A stretch of DNA of 64,000 nt from Siphonodentalium dalli (GCA_032622095.1 CP136066.1:6161784-6225783); one strand, 5' to 3'. Positions 1 through 12,148 are shown, numbered from the stretch's first letter. A program made the numbers and translations. The notes: generated from the sequence alone by a model not told the origin.

Positions 1-160
1 CATGGTTCGTTTGGGGGCACTCGAATGGAGGCTTTGGACACACATAGGGTGGTTTAGGACTCTGATTAGGTGGTTTGGGTACTCACTGGATGGCATGTAA
101 CAGTTTTTGTGTGGATTATATGACAAAAAGGGTGGTTGGGACAATACCTGAGTGGTTTGA
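1..160. repeat. Degenerate 21-22 bp minisatellite, copy interrupted by a Helitron
   Basis: Units built on TGGTTTGGGACACTC recur with many changes. This block is almost identical to 926-1083, so the pair is a direct duplication of about 158 bp. It ends in TTTGA exactly where the Helitron at 161 begins. Confidence 0.8.
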
Positions 161-608
161 TCGGTCAAATCGGGTAAAACGGACGCATTTCTACGAAATT
201 TGATACCCATGGGTACTTTTGTCCGGGGAGTGTTTTGGACGGGTCAAATCGTTACCATGACCTGACCTTGACCTTCAAAATTGTCAATTCAAGGTAAAAT
301 CGCGAATTTTGACGGGATTTCGACAACATATGATACATAAGGTTACTTTTGTCCGAGGAGTGCTTTGGACGGGTCAATTCGTTACCCCAACCTGACTTTG
401 ACCTTTAAAATGGTCAATTCAAGGTCAAATCGGGTAAAACCTGGCGGATTTCGACGGGTACTTTTGTCGGGTACTTTTGTCCGGGGAGTGTTTTGGACGG
501 GTCAAATCGTGACCTCGACCTGACCTTCACCTTCAAAATGGTCAAATAGCGCAATTCGCCGAAAAGCAGAAGGGAAACAGCCCGGACGAAGTCGGGTCCA
601 CCAGCTAG
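161..608 (+). mobile_element. Short non-autonomous Helitron (448 bp) with both ends intact
   Basis: The element starts with TC just after an A (160) and ends with CTAG (605-608) just before a T (609), as expected for Helitron insertion between A and T. A short stem, CCCGGAC GAA GTCGGG, lies about 8 bases before CTAG, the usual 3' hairpin. The body holds about 2.7 copies of a 132-bp repeat recognisable by ACTTTTGTCCGGGGAGTG at about 213, 345 and 474. No ORF of note is present, so it would depend on Rep/helicase supplied elsewhere. The left border is set by comparison with the duplicated flank at 926-1083. Confidence 0.72.
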
Positions 609-678
609 TGTTATATATTTAACAATGTGGGGTGTGCTGTATCTAGTGTCTATACATATACCTGATATATAAGAACAA

Positions 679-771
679 CATTATAGGGGTATTCTTATTG
701 GTTCCAGCCAATTTCATATCTTCCAGGGGGATATGAAATTGGCTCGACCAATAAGAACACCCCTATAATAT
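679..771. repeat. Near-perfect palindrome, 42-bp arms
   Basis: Arms 679-720 and 730-771 are reverse complements with a few mismatches around a roughly 9-base loop. The outer ends read TTATAGGGGT and the complement ACCCCTATAA. It could be a tiny MITE or a hairpin-RNA source; nothing decides between them. Confidence 0.8.
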
Positions 772-837
772 TGTACTTTATTTTAGTTATGGTAAAACAG
801 GGCTCAACCATTATCTTCTTCGTAAACGTTACCTCTG

Positions 838-1083
838 TTGTGTGGTTTGGGACACTAGCTGTGTTGTCGGTACACTCATTTTGGTAGCTTGTGACACTCG
901 CTGGGTGGCTTGGCACACTGCTTGCATGGCTCGTTTGGGGGCACTCGAGTGGAGGCTTTGGACACACATAGGGTGGTTTAGGACTCTGATTAGGTGGTTT
1001 GGGTACTCACTGGATGGCATGGAACAGATTTTGTGTGGATTATATGACAAAAAGGGTGGTTGGGACAATACCTGAATGGTTTG
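838..1083. repeat. Minisatellite of 21-22 bp, continued
   Basis: About eleven degenerate units of the TGGTTTGGGACACTC type. The part 926-1083 repeats 1-160. The array stops at TTTGA, where the inverted-repeat composite begins, and resumes at about 6,758. Confidence 0.8.
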
Positions 1084-1568
1084 ATGCACTCATGTTCATG
1101 GTAGATACAGTGTGTCTCGGGACAGCTGAGTTGTGCGATGGCCTTTAAGTAGGCTTCGCATTTTGTTCAGAGTATAACATGCTTATTATAATATGCGTGA
1201 GTAAATTGCGTCATTCTTTGTGAAATAGCAATAAGTCGGAAGCATCATTTTGTCCAAGTTAATCCATTTTTTATATAAAGTTGGATAAATACCAACATCC
1301 CATCCGATCTATGGACAGGACATTCTATGTAGCACTCTACACTGCCTATTAGTGTTTCAACCTATGTTGTCCCCAATTTAGAAATTGGGGAGCCCGCAAG
1401 GTCATCTTCAGGAGAGAGCGGAAGTCAGATTCCTCAAAGTAACTGAGTGATCGTCATTTACATGTATGTGCGCATGTGTTCATGGTAGATACAGTCTGAT
1501 TCAGGACAGCTGAGTTGAGCGATGGCCTTTAAGTAGTATTCGCATTGTGTTCAGAATATAACATCTTA
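1084..1568. mobile_element. Left arm of outer inverted-repeat element
   Basis: Bases from about 1,245 to 1,568 are the reverse complement of about 6,437 to 6,750. They share the run from the AT-rich start TTTTTTATATAAAG through GGGGAGCCCGCAAGG to ATAACAT-TTA. Bases 1,084-1,230 are a second partial copy in direct orientation and contain the unoccupied form of the TTA site used by the inner foldback element. No protein is recognisable. Confidence 0.7.
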
Positions 1569-4500
1569 TAGTCCAGGAGATATTGGTCGACATCTGCACA
1601 CCCCCCCCCCCCCCCCAGGACTCAACTTCACCCCACTAATTTTCTTTCTTAATGTCTCCTCTAATTTTTTTCACTTGCTAACAAGAAAATTTGACAACAA
1701 GTCTACATTCCTTTACTTTCTTAGAATGGGCGTTATTGTTTCGCGATTTCTACCCACCATTACATGTTGATATGTATGAATTATTTATTAGGGTTTGGCA
1801 AGTGATAGTCACAGTCAATATGGCGGCCAAACTGGCGGCCAGAAATTGAGAAAAAGCCGATATTATCACATACTAATTTCAACTTTTTGTCATTATATCG
1901 ATTTGTATAGACGAAACGGTACATAATATAAGCCATCTATTAGTTCCAACGTAAGTCGTAGCCTTTTGGAAGGATGAAAACCCACAATCGAGATGTGGCA
2001 TTTCAAATGCATTCTCCACTAAGGGCTCATACTGGCCGTAACCGTATATAGGTGCGCCGAATAGTCATATTATGATTTCCAAAAAGCAAAACAACAGTAC
2101 CTGAGCTTATTCTGAATTGCCACATTCAGCATTATCTAGACCCGTTTCCGTCTCTTCGTCAGATTAATCTATCTCGCTCACAACAATAGTTTACTACACT
2201 TCTTTGTAGAAGGGTCCCAGACTCCTACTAATGTTTCAAACAATACATATGCCGGTGTCCAGCTGACGTGTTTGGTTCGAAAGCTTGGAATTCTTAGCGA
2301 GCTTCATTCGTGGTATAGATTATGGTATAATTCAGATGCTATATATGGGGTATAGGCGTCATCCTGTGCGATACAATAGAAAGGTATTCGGTCGATGCGT
2401 ATACTAGCTTTCAGAAGGAACTATCTATCTGCGTATTGTCAGCTTTGGTGACCTAATGGGGATAACAACGTGTACACCTGGTGATCTTCCCAAACAGCCA
2501 CTTCTCAATATATGGTTCATCAATTCACATGCACTGACGTAACCGGACAACTTCTGTATATGGCTTCGAATGTTGAAAGCCCGACATTTGACGGATGCAT
2601 TTCTGCTAAGGCGTAGAATACCATAATGCATAATATACACAAACTCATTGAACATGATCATAAGAACAAGCTTGTTGGCGTCCAGCAATCGTCTCCCCGA
2701 ACAGATCCAAGCAGATGATAACAATACACACGGTGCTAGTTTGTGGGTATGTGTCATGATAGTGGAAATGAAATTGGACCATGACTGCACAGCCCCTTAT
2801 TTTGTTATATCTTAGATTCAGACAGAATCTCATGTGTGGCTTTGCTTTCCTTGTATGCTAAGATTGTATGTTCCCATCCGTTTGGAAGCCGTTCTTAAAC
2901 AACTGGACCATGCGTATGCCATTGGCTACTGCTGTATAAGCCCCACCAAGAGAGACTGGGGTGGGTGTAGTCTTAAAGACGATACATTTGGTAGTTGGTT
3001 GATGCGGCATACACACGCTGGGTTGTATGGTTCAAGAAAGTACAAATGCCATCAACAAAAGGGTGAAATGTTCAACGCGCAGAACACCCAGAGGAATGTT
3101 ACGTTGATGAGCTCTTGCATTCAGTTCAACAACTGTTGGTACACCAAGTGATGTCTTGGTAACATAACCATTGCTTCCATATTCCTGCATGAGACATTAA
3201 CTACTATATTCTAAAGTTATCTATATAAAGCTAGATGATCATACGTCCACAGCCATTGCCATCGAGACTGTAAATTGTTCTTTAAATACATAGTGAAATA
3301 AATGCACCACATTTACTGATATTTTCTTGAATATACCGCCCACACGCTAATACTAACCAAGAGAGAGGATAACAAACAAATAAAGACATTATCCTTTAGT
3401 TCATCCGACTCTTTTGAGGGAGGCTAGCATAGTATTATCCAGACAAAAATGTACGTAGTTGAATCAGAAAGGCTTCGAACCGGATGTGGAAATACAATCT
3501 TACCACACCAAAAAAAAACCGACGCACATGACATGCACCAGGTTTAGGTGTGGTGTCTACCGTGGCCCATTCCATTCCCACTATCATGGCGCATGTCCAC
3601 AAACTAGCACTGCGAGCATTGTTCTTCTCTGATGTGAGATATTCGATGAGACAACTGCGGGGCGTCACACAGTTTGCTTCGGATCATGGTCAAGAAGTGT
3701 GGGTAGTCTGTACACTATGGCCTTCTCCTTAGCAGATAGACATCTGTCCAAGGGAATAAGACAGCTAGCAACCTTCGAAACACGGTCGAAGTTGTCCACA
3801 TATGCCAATGCGTTCGCTGTGTTTGTGAGTTGACGAACCATCTATTGAGAAGTGACTAGCTAACTGGTCCGCCAGGTGTACATGTCGTTATCCCCATGGG
3901 GTATGAGACACATACATATATATGACCTTCTGTAAGCTTGTATACTCATCGGTCATATGCCTTCCTAGTTCAAGATGACGCACAAATATCATATTTTGCA
4001 AATATTTAAAATCGTAAGCTAGACACCGGAAAATGAATTGTTTGAAACGTTATGATTAGAGGGACCCTACTCCAAGGAAGTGGTGAATACTTTGTCTGTG
4101 TGAGCGACCTAGATTTATCAGACAAAAAATGGAAGCTGGTCCAGATAATTATGGACGTGACGTGGCAAATCAGAATCTGTTATCAAGTAATTGTTCTGAT
4201 ATAACTATTCGGCGCACCTACGCTTACGGCCATTATCGGCGCTAAGTGGAGAATGGATTTCGAAATGCCACATCGCGATATTAATTGTGGTTTTTCATCT
4301 TTCCAGAAGGATACGAGCTATGTTATGCGTTTTGATACCTTTAAGTTGAACTAGTTGATGGTTTATGTACAGTTTCGTCCATACATACCGATATTATGAC
4401 AAAAAGTTGAAATTAATATGTGAAAATATCGATTTCTTTTCAATTTCTAGCCGCCAATTTAGCAGCGATCTTGGCTGTGAGTATCAATTGTCAAACCCTA

Positions 4501-5638
4501 CTAAATACTTCGTGTCACTATTCCATATCAACATGTAATGGTGGATAGAAATCGCGAAACAATAACGCCCATCCAACGAAAGTAAAGGAATGTAGACTTG
4601 TTTTCAAATTTCGTCGCCATTTTGGCCGCCATCTTCGATTTGGAAAACAATTTCTTGCATGAGATGTAATGTAATAACTTCACCTCAGTATTTCCAACTC
4701 AACTGTAAGCATGGGTGGAGTTGTCTCGACAATAAGGCCCAATGATGTAAATATGAGGACATTTCGATGATGTTTTTAAATCTGTCCGCCATTGTGGGCG
4801 CCATTTTGGATTTGGGGGACATTTATTTGAATATGGTACAGGGAAAGTTCATCGCCTAAGTATTCCCAACTCACAATAGCAAGCAAGTGTGGAGTTTTCA
4901 TGACAATAATGCTCACTGATGTTAAAATCAGCGATTTTCGGCGATTTTTTATTTCTGGTGGCCATTTTGGCCGCCATCTTGGATTTGGGTAAATATTCCT
5001 CAACTCAGGTATAAGAGGTATCCTAGCTGGAGTATCTCCTGCACATATATATGCATGGGTATTGTTATAATAGCAATAACATTCATTGATTCGAAACATT
5101 ACATCGCGTTATTAACGTAGATTCGGCTTTGACCTATTATACCGGCATTTGGGAAAACGTGATATCGGACAAAAATATCCCGCAATGAATGTATATTATG
5201 GTCGCTATGTGTTCGCCAATGACTCCTCTATACGACAAATGTATAACATGACGCAAAGATGCAATATTTTCCCACAGAGACAAACGAAAGGTGGTAACAT
5301 GTCAGAAAAATAACATATTTTCACATTTCGGCGGCCATCTTGGCCGCCATATTGGATTCTGGTGTCGGATTTTTGGCTAATTTGTAAGGGTTGTATATTA
5401 GCATAACGAATCGAGCGCATGTGATATCATCTTTACTATAACGGCGATCAAAGAGACCTGGTGCATTTTTTTTAAATGGCCGCCATGATGGACGCCATCT
5501 TGTCTGGAGTCTCTGCGGCAACTTTTTTTTTCTTGTTAACGAGTGAAAAAAAATTAGAGGAGACCTTAAGGAAGAAAATTAGTGGGGTGAAGTTGAGTTT
5601 TGGGGGGGTGCAGAGGTCGACCAATATCTCCTGGACTA
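1569..5638. mobile_element. Foldback (long-TIR) element of 4,070 bp with TTA target duplication
   Basis: The termini TAGTCCAGGAGATATTGG and its complement are flanked by TTA (1566-1568 and 5639-5641). Inverted homology runs inward almost throughout: 1,569-1,700 pairs with 5,520-5,638, 1,681-1,780 with 4,500-4,620, 1,760-2,300 with 4,030-4,520, 2,440-2,540 with 3,830-3,900, 2,670-2,790 with 3,550-3,660, and 2,834-2,900 with 3,440-3,500. A loop of about 540 bp remains, and the right arm has about 900 bp extra. ORFs inside (for example 2,834-3,151 plus, 3,435-3,668 minus) are short, match no family I know and follow the inverted symmetry. I do not call a transposase. Confidence 0.75.
4600..5520. 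repeat. Degenerate ~175 bp tandem units carrying GCCGCCATCTTGG motifs
   Basis: Found only in the right arm of the foldback element. Each unit has one or two copies of a motif like GGCCGCCATCTTGGATTTG (about 4,623, 4,790, 4,963, 5,333 and 5,478), separated by degenerate sequence with ACTCA and GTATTCCCAAC. The motif matches the known YY1/pleiohomeotic core (complement AAGATGGCGGC). Confidence 0.65.
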
Positions 5639-6757
5639 TTATTATAATAAGCGTGAGTAAATTGCGTCATTCTTTGTGAAATAGCAATAAGTCGAAAGCA
5701 TCACTTTATGCAATTTAATCTTGTTCATTGGTTCGTTGGGTTTGATTGCCGTATTACATAAAGAACGGTGGGCGGACCCGAGCACGTGCTGTATTGACAA
5801 CCGACAGCCAATGGCAGTGTATAGTGATACATAGAATGTGATGTCCATAGATCGGATGGGATGTTGGTATTTATCCAACTTTATATAAAAACGTATCCAA
5901 AGTGTATCCAAACTATATATGTACATGTACATACATGAAAGTTGGATATGAAACGAACTTAATGACTCTCCTATAGATGGATACATGTACGCTACTTTTA
6001 CGTATAGTAGCTACATGTTGCACAAGTTAAACTCCTACACTGGGTCATAATATACTGACGTGACTCTGTATGTACATATATATCTTGGAAAATTACAAAC
6101 AAGGATTTGGGCTTAATGTCCTCTACATATATGATCTACATGTACAAAAAGACAAAAAACTGGATTGACCTAAGAATTGGCGATTTCCAGAAAAAAACTC
6201 CACAGTATATTAGCGGTCTGAAGTGGCTGTGTCAATCATACCCAACGAACCAATGAAATTACGTGTTTGCTATACTGCCCTATTACACAAAGAACGGTGG
6301 GAGGACCCGAGCACGTGCTGTATTGGCAACCGATATTCGCAACAAATTAGGTACAGACCACGCACCCTCAGTCTGCATTAACTTGCACAAATTGACGCTT
6401 CCGACTTATTGCTATCTCACCAAGAATGACGCAATTTACTCACGCTTATTATAATAAGCATGTTATACTCTGAACAAAATGCGAAGCCTACTTAAAGGCC
6501 ATCGCTCAACTCAGCTGTCCTGAGACAGACTGTATCTACCACGAACACATGCGCACATACATGTATGTGACGATCCCTCGGTTACTTTGAGGAATCTGAC
6601 TTCCGCTCTCTCCTGAAGATGACCTTGCGGGCTCCCCAATTTCTATATTGGGGACAAAATAAGTCGAAACACTAATAGGCAGTGTATAGTGCTACATAGA
6701 ATGTCCTGTCCATAGATCGGATGGGATGTTGGTATTTATTACTTTATATAAAAAATG
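5639..6757. mobile_element. Right flank of the composite: outer inverted-repeat element with internal duplications
   Basis: Bases 5,650-5,700 repeat 1,193-1,243 directly. Bases 6,400-6,750 are the reverse complement of the left outer arm. A segment with GAACGGTGGGCGGACCCGAG occurs twice in direct orientation (about 5,760 and 6,291). The minisatellite resumes right after, so 1,084-6,757 as a whole interrupts it. Confidence 0.65.
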
Positions 6758-7212
6758 TGGAATACTCATTGTGTGGTTTCAGACACCCATTAGACGGTTT
6801 GGGACACTACATGCCTGTGTGGTTTGTGATACAGGTTATGTGGTTTGGACCACTCAGTTGATGGATTGGGGCAGTCATATTATGGTTTGGGTCAGCCGTT
6901 GCCTGGTTTTGGATACTATGTGTGTGGTTTATGACACCCGTTTTATGGTTTGAAGTATTTATCGGGTGGTATGAAACACTTATTGTGTGGATTACAACGC
7001 CCGTTTGGTAGTTGGGAACACTACCGTGGTTTGGAACACCCGATGGGTGGTTTGTACAATCATGGGATGATTTGGGACACCACTGAGGAGGACTGGGCCA
7101 CTCATTGCGACGTTTGAGACATTCATTCGTTGTGTGGTTTCGGACACGCTTTGTATGTTTTTGGGGTGAATATGAATAGTAAGTTTGGTCGTTTGCACTC
7201 ACTGTGTGGCTA
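6758..7212. repeat. 21-bp degenerate minisatellite, right part
   Basis: About twenty units of the TGGTTTGGGACACTC type, each 20-23 bp, differing strongly from one another. It abuts the Polinton remnant at about 7,212. ORFs over it in several frames are repeat artefacts. Confidence 0.8.
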
Positions 7213-7893
7213 TGGTACTCGTTTGTGCATTAAATGAGGTATTTGCATTTGAAAGGCAAGAATGTTTATTTGAACTGTATCACGCACACTTTGAAATAGT
7301 ATCATGTAATGTGCATTCAAACTCAAAGTTCTACTCGCTTTCGATTTCTGAAACATGTTTTGGGTTATGTAAATAACAGATGTATTTCTGTGATGTCCTT
7401 TTCTTGTAAACCACAACATAATTTTTCCTTCATCTTTATCACCTAACATGTCATCAAAAACGATGAGGTGCGGTAAGTCTGTGTCACCGACAAGTTCATT
7501 GCCATCATCCGGTATTCAATTTGTAAATTTAATATTGTGAAATTCTTGCATCTGACTATAGGTATTTTGCCATTCTTTGTAACACCAAACGACTTTGTAT
7601 AGAACTGGTTTGAACAAGTGATCTTTATATTCGATTAATTTCTTAACAAATTCTGTTTAACCACAACCACTTGGTCCCGAAATGAAAATGTTACAGGGAT
7701 GTTTGAACAACAATGATTCGTCCATCTTTACCCTGAGACAGATCATGTAAGACTGATTAGGATTGTTCGGAATCAACCTTTTTATTTTTGACGAAGAATC
7801 ACCATAACTCCAGATTATTCCAAATGTCCAAATGAGTTCATTATCTAAGTCCGAAATAGGTCTAGTGGTTTTTACAATATAATCCAAAGACAC
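7210..7893 (-). pseudogene. Polinton-type genome-packaging ATPase (FtsK-HerA/A32-like), broken
   Basis: The family is a P-loop ATPase thought to pump DNA into capsids of Polinton-like elements. The first ORF (7,893 to 7,657) ends in a P-loop, HPCNIFISGPSGCG, where the next codon, normally the Walker A lysine, is a stop. The same frame then continues to 7,210 with one more stop near 7,520. It shows a Walker B-like LIVFDDML and a following YITQNMF stretch, as in this family. Total length is about 227 codons, close to family size. The gene lies 19 bases downstream of the preceding minus-strand ORF. The loss of the catalytic lysine and the second stop make it a pseudogene; identification by motif only. 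Confidence 0.75.
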
Positions 7894-7911
7894 TTTTTCT
7901 TCAAATAACTT

Positions 7912-8351
7912 TTAAGCAGTGAAAATTGCACATGGTTCTCGGAGAATAATGTATCCATATATAATCGTCACCTCTTCGAATTTCAAAGTTTTTTCATTGA
8001 GAATCCTGTCTTGATATTCAGCAAAGCGAGTAAAATTATTTTCAAATAATTCACGAATTTCGTTTATTTTGTTTTTAGGAACACCATGAAATATCCAATA
8101 ATCTGAAAACAGTTGATCCAATATATCCATTAAGAAATCAGTTTCAAATTCTGATCTCTCAATCAAACATCTCAATCTAGTCTTCCCCTCAGAGAAATGT
8201 CCGTTCAGCAATGCACTATAATTTTACTTTCCCTCAAAAACCAAGTTTGTTTAAGTTCTCGTTTGATTTCTTGATCAATTTTTGACAATTCGATCAAGTT
8301 ATTATAAATTTTCAAAAGCATCTCTGCTGGTAACACATAAATTCCATCCAT
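7912..8351 (-). pseudogene. F-box-like ORF between PolB and ATPase, frameshifted
   Basis: An ATG at 8,351 lies inside the last codons of the polymerase reading frame, giving an overlap of about 50 bases in another frame. The first residues after it include LPAEMLLKIYNNLIELSKID, resembling an F-box start (LPxE..l.kI...L). This frame stops at 8,205. A different frame, open from 8,211 to 7,912, carries on with leucine-rich, acidic and aromatic helical-looking sequence ending IILREPCAIFTA. A single frameshift near 8,210 would explain this, but two adjacent genes are possible. F-box proteins recruit targets to SCF ubiquitin ligases; here that role is only a guess from one motif. Confidence 0.4.
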
Positions 8352-11300
8352 AAGGAATTGTGTTGTATTCACCCACAACAAGTCGTTTGGTGTACACAGA
8401 TCGGACTGTTTTTGTTTGCTCTTCACTAATTACTTCTCGGTTATTTGTGCGTTTAACTCTGCATGGATAGTTTATGACACGTTGAATGTTTGACCGGTCG
8501 TTCACACATTCAACCATTGAATGAAAATTTACTTGCTGTTTAGTTTTATAATCCAGAGTGATAGCCTTGACCTTACATACAGATTGATTGACACCATCTT
8601 TCACGTAATGATATCCAGAATTTTTTGGTCCTAACCCTACAAATTTTATGATTTTAGCATCTGGATGTTCATCAGTCCATTTACCAAGGTAGCTGTCTTC
8701 GGTTTTGATATTTTCTTTTTCTGGATCGAAAATATGCATACAGCTATCGGTGTCGAAATACAACACCCTATCTTGGAGTTTTTCTAAAACTTTATACAAC
8801 TCCAAGCGTGCATATGCTGTGACAAATGATGCAACAACTACATTGGCAGATGGATATGGTTCTATAATGTCGGTTTTATTTTCATAGTTGAATAATATGA
8901 ATTTATCATGTTCAAAAATGTCAACTGCTTTGACGGTGATATTTTTATCAGCTGATAGTTCAAAATATCTGGATAGTTCTGAGATATATTCCGTGTTAGA
9001 AAGAATATTATTTTGTGTATTTTTTCCCCATATGCAATTTATCATTAATTTTGCGCACTGGCGGAGTCCTGGGTTTTATTCAATTTTTTTCTTTTTCAAG
9101 TTTTATACCTTCAACCTCATAATATTTTTTAATGTATTTATCTTTATATTCTTCACTTTTAACAGAATTTGGATATCCGCTTGCTTCTTTTTTAATTTTG
9201 AGGTATTTATCAATGTAATATCTGTATACTTTTTCCGATCACTCTGTCCAATACCAACCTTGATACACTTCCAGAATTTGGTAGCCCAATTCTATTGCTT
9301 TGAATAATTCTTCATGCGTCCAAACTCCAACTAAAGCACGGTGTTAAGTTTTATGACTACACTGCCCATTTTCATTTTCTGCACAAGTTTTACACACTGT
9401 ATATATCATTTTGTTATTACAGTGGATCGGTAGCACTGGAATGTACAATTTATCTGGAGGTAATACTTTGCATTTAATGAGTCCTTTGTAAGATTTAATG
9501 TCTCCTATTTGTTCCTGACTTAGAATTGTAGGATGGCCAAGAGGGTATTCCCTATATTTATTCACACTAGGAAACAAACTGCATATGAATATCTTTTATT
9601 TTCTGTTTAGATTTTGGTTCTATTTCATGATATAATTTCAGAGCATTAGTCCTGCCACCAAATAATATTTCCCTTGGTTTAATTGGGTCTTGATTCAAAT
9701 AGAATTGATCCATAGTTTGTTTTAAATTTTTGTCTTCTTTACATTTATTGTCCAGGTCATGTTCCCAGATGCATATTAATTTGCATCCCAAGCTTTTGAT
9801 TTCAGTTTCCGTTTGTATTGTTTTTTATACAATTCATGCTTGTTATATTACTCTATGGGTTTCGGCGGTTTCTATCTGGATAGCAAGTAGGACAGCCATG
9901 AAAAAATCACCCATACATTCCATACACTGTGTTTGATTCTGCATGATAACCATCAACAAAATGTTTGCCTATTTTAACATCACCACCATTTAAAGCATGT
10001 TTCATGTTTATATTTTGTTTTGTAGCAATGTATTGTATCCATCGAATTGCTTTCATTGAAAATTTACGCGCTTGTGGATATCCAGCGTCTGATATTATAC
10101 CTAGAGAATTCTCTGGTAATGAATTTTTTCTCCATGCAAGGTTACAGGTTTGAGCTAATGTTATTGCTTCCCGGAATGGATCTATTTGATCAGTTTCCAT
10201 CACACATAGTCTGAATTTGCCACATCCACGTCTTAAAATGTCTACATCTGATTTACAATACTTTTTAATTTCTTTTTGGAAATCAAAAATATCCTCACCC
10301 CTGGCTTCGCACCATTTCAGAAATTAATCCCTATTTTCCTCAGATATGATTTCAGGTTTATAGTATTTGTTGTTTAGATATGGTCCTACGTAATTCTGAA
10401 AGTCCTGTTTATTTGCCCAATGTGGAAATTAACCTTTAGCCATTTCTTCAAGTTGGAATGTTTTTGGAAATTTAGATAATGCCATTGGGATGAAACTCAT
10501 GAATCGATTACTCTAACACCATTACATTGTAAACTCAGTATTTTGTTACCATTCATAATAACATTAGGTTTTGAATTTACATTGTTCACCAACTAATGTA
10601 AGAGGAACTGACTATCGTAGCCTCTTGCATTGTGAGCAATACATGTTGTGCCTTTATGGTCGTTGGTGTAAAACAACCATTTCCAAAATATTTCCAATAC
10701 ATTTTCACCTTTAAAAACATATTCTCTATTTGACAATACAGAATCACATGAATTGCATATTTCATCAATGGGTTAACATATACAATTGTCACAAGCAGTT
10801 TGTGCAATGCAAAAATTGGGTATATAAACACCAGTATCTTGTTGACATTCAAAATAAAAAAAATATGAATGGTACCTTTACTTTTTTCTGTGTTTCTTTC
10901 TTTTCGTACTGTTGAATATGACATATGTGGTCTGATGAAACGATTCCTTACAGTATTTGCACTTCTTTGTTCCTGGACAGATATTTCTTTTCTTATTTCG
11001 TGTGACGATTTCAACCCCGCATTTCTGGCATTTGTGTATCATATCACAACCAGTTTTGTCTTGTTTTGGTTATTTTTTCAAATGATTGTCCAAACATCGT
11101 TTACTTCTAAACGTCCTCTTACATTTGATGCAGTGTATCCCTCGTTCAAAGGGACATATCTGCCCCTCGAAACACATACACTTGTATGGACATAAATGAT
11201 CACCTCTGTTGTTCGTACCGACATCACAGTGTTCACAGTAATAATGACATCCAAGGAATCCTGTGACAGTTGTGATCAAATCGTAGTGGTTGTCATTGCA

Positions 11301-12147
11301 ATATAGATGGACAACTTTACTTTCTTTCCCAACTGCTGGTGGCTGGAAAAAAAAGACTTCGTCAGCAAATTGATTATGTATTTTTATAACATACTCCGGA
11401 TATAGTTGTTCCTGAATAATTTTGTATTGCTCAACCCCACAACTGGTGTCGTGTGATATCCCCACTTTATCCATGAATGACTTTGTAGCTTCCCGTTGTG
11501 GATCTCTTGCTGGTCTCGTAATCCGTTCCCATTGTTGTTTCCATTCAACGGTATCGTTTTTGTCAATATTACACATACCAACAACGACAGCCCTCACAAA
11601 ACACATGTTATATTCTGCGTTCTGAATCAGAAGAATACTTTTCTTTACTGTTTTCATTTGATTTTTTTTCACCGAATGCTCAATAATGTAAGGTATGTCT
11701 TACGGTCCATGCAGGCATGTGCGTGACAGTTATATCAAATGTCATCTGTCCGTCGTGAATTTTGAATTTTTTGTTCGATTCTGCAACTTTTTCTATGTTG
11801 TCAAGCAATAATTCACCCGTCAGGTCTTTTGCTTCAGTGAACGGGACGCGAATCCCTAGATCTAGCCCTGGATGAAAGATGGAAATTCTCATTTGATCTT
11901 TTGGTCCTGCGTCACACTCATCTTTCAAACTGTTCACCAGATCTTTTAAAATTCAGTGAACAGTTTGAAATGACTGATGAAATTCTTGAAATGTGACGTT
12001 GTATTTCTTTGATGTTGTTTTAAATTTCCTCGAGTATTTATCGGTTAGATTTTTTATAGTATAATATTTACAATTATCATCCAGTCACACTCTTTATCTA
12101 TTATCTCGTTCGCTATTGCCTTCTGAATATGGCACAAGGCGCTTCAT
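8302..12147 (-). pseudogene. Protein-primed family B DNA polymerase of a Polinton, broken by many stops and frameshifts
   Basis: The ATG at 12,147, just outside the divergent palindrome, is in frame with the open segment 11,937-11,680, with stops between. About 1,280 codons to the stop at 8,302 fits Polinton PolB. In order: an N-terminal region with Cys/His pairs (11,672-11,070, with YYCEHCDVG and CIKCKRTF); exonuclease-like motifs FECQQDTG (about 10,845), HNARGYDSQFLL (about 10,625) and YCKSDVDILRRG (about 10,250); polymerase motifs EILFGGRTNA (about 9,640), FPSVNKYREYPLGHP (about 9,575) and INCIWGKNTQ (9,042); the catalytic YFDTDS (residues 96-101 of the segment starting at 9,045); GLGPKNSGYHY; and the C-terminal TIPYGWNL. 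Segments lie in different frames, with stops near 9,060, 9,240 and 10,435. Product: genome replication of the element. Confidence 0.85.
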
Positions 12148-12148
12148 C

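Noticed and set aside
842-1089. ORFs on both strands of the minisatellite
   Set aside because: Repeat-derived; composition follows TGGTTTGGG units.
2834-3151. 105-codon ORF in the centre of the foldback element
   Set aside because: Part of the imperfect inverted repeat, no family motif, no transposase signature such as DDE/D.
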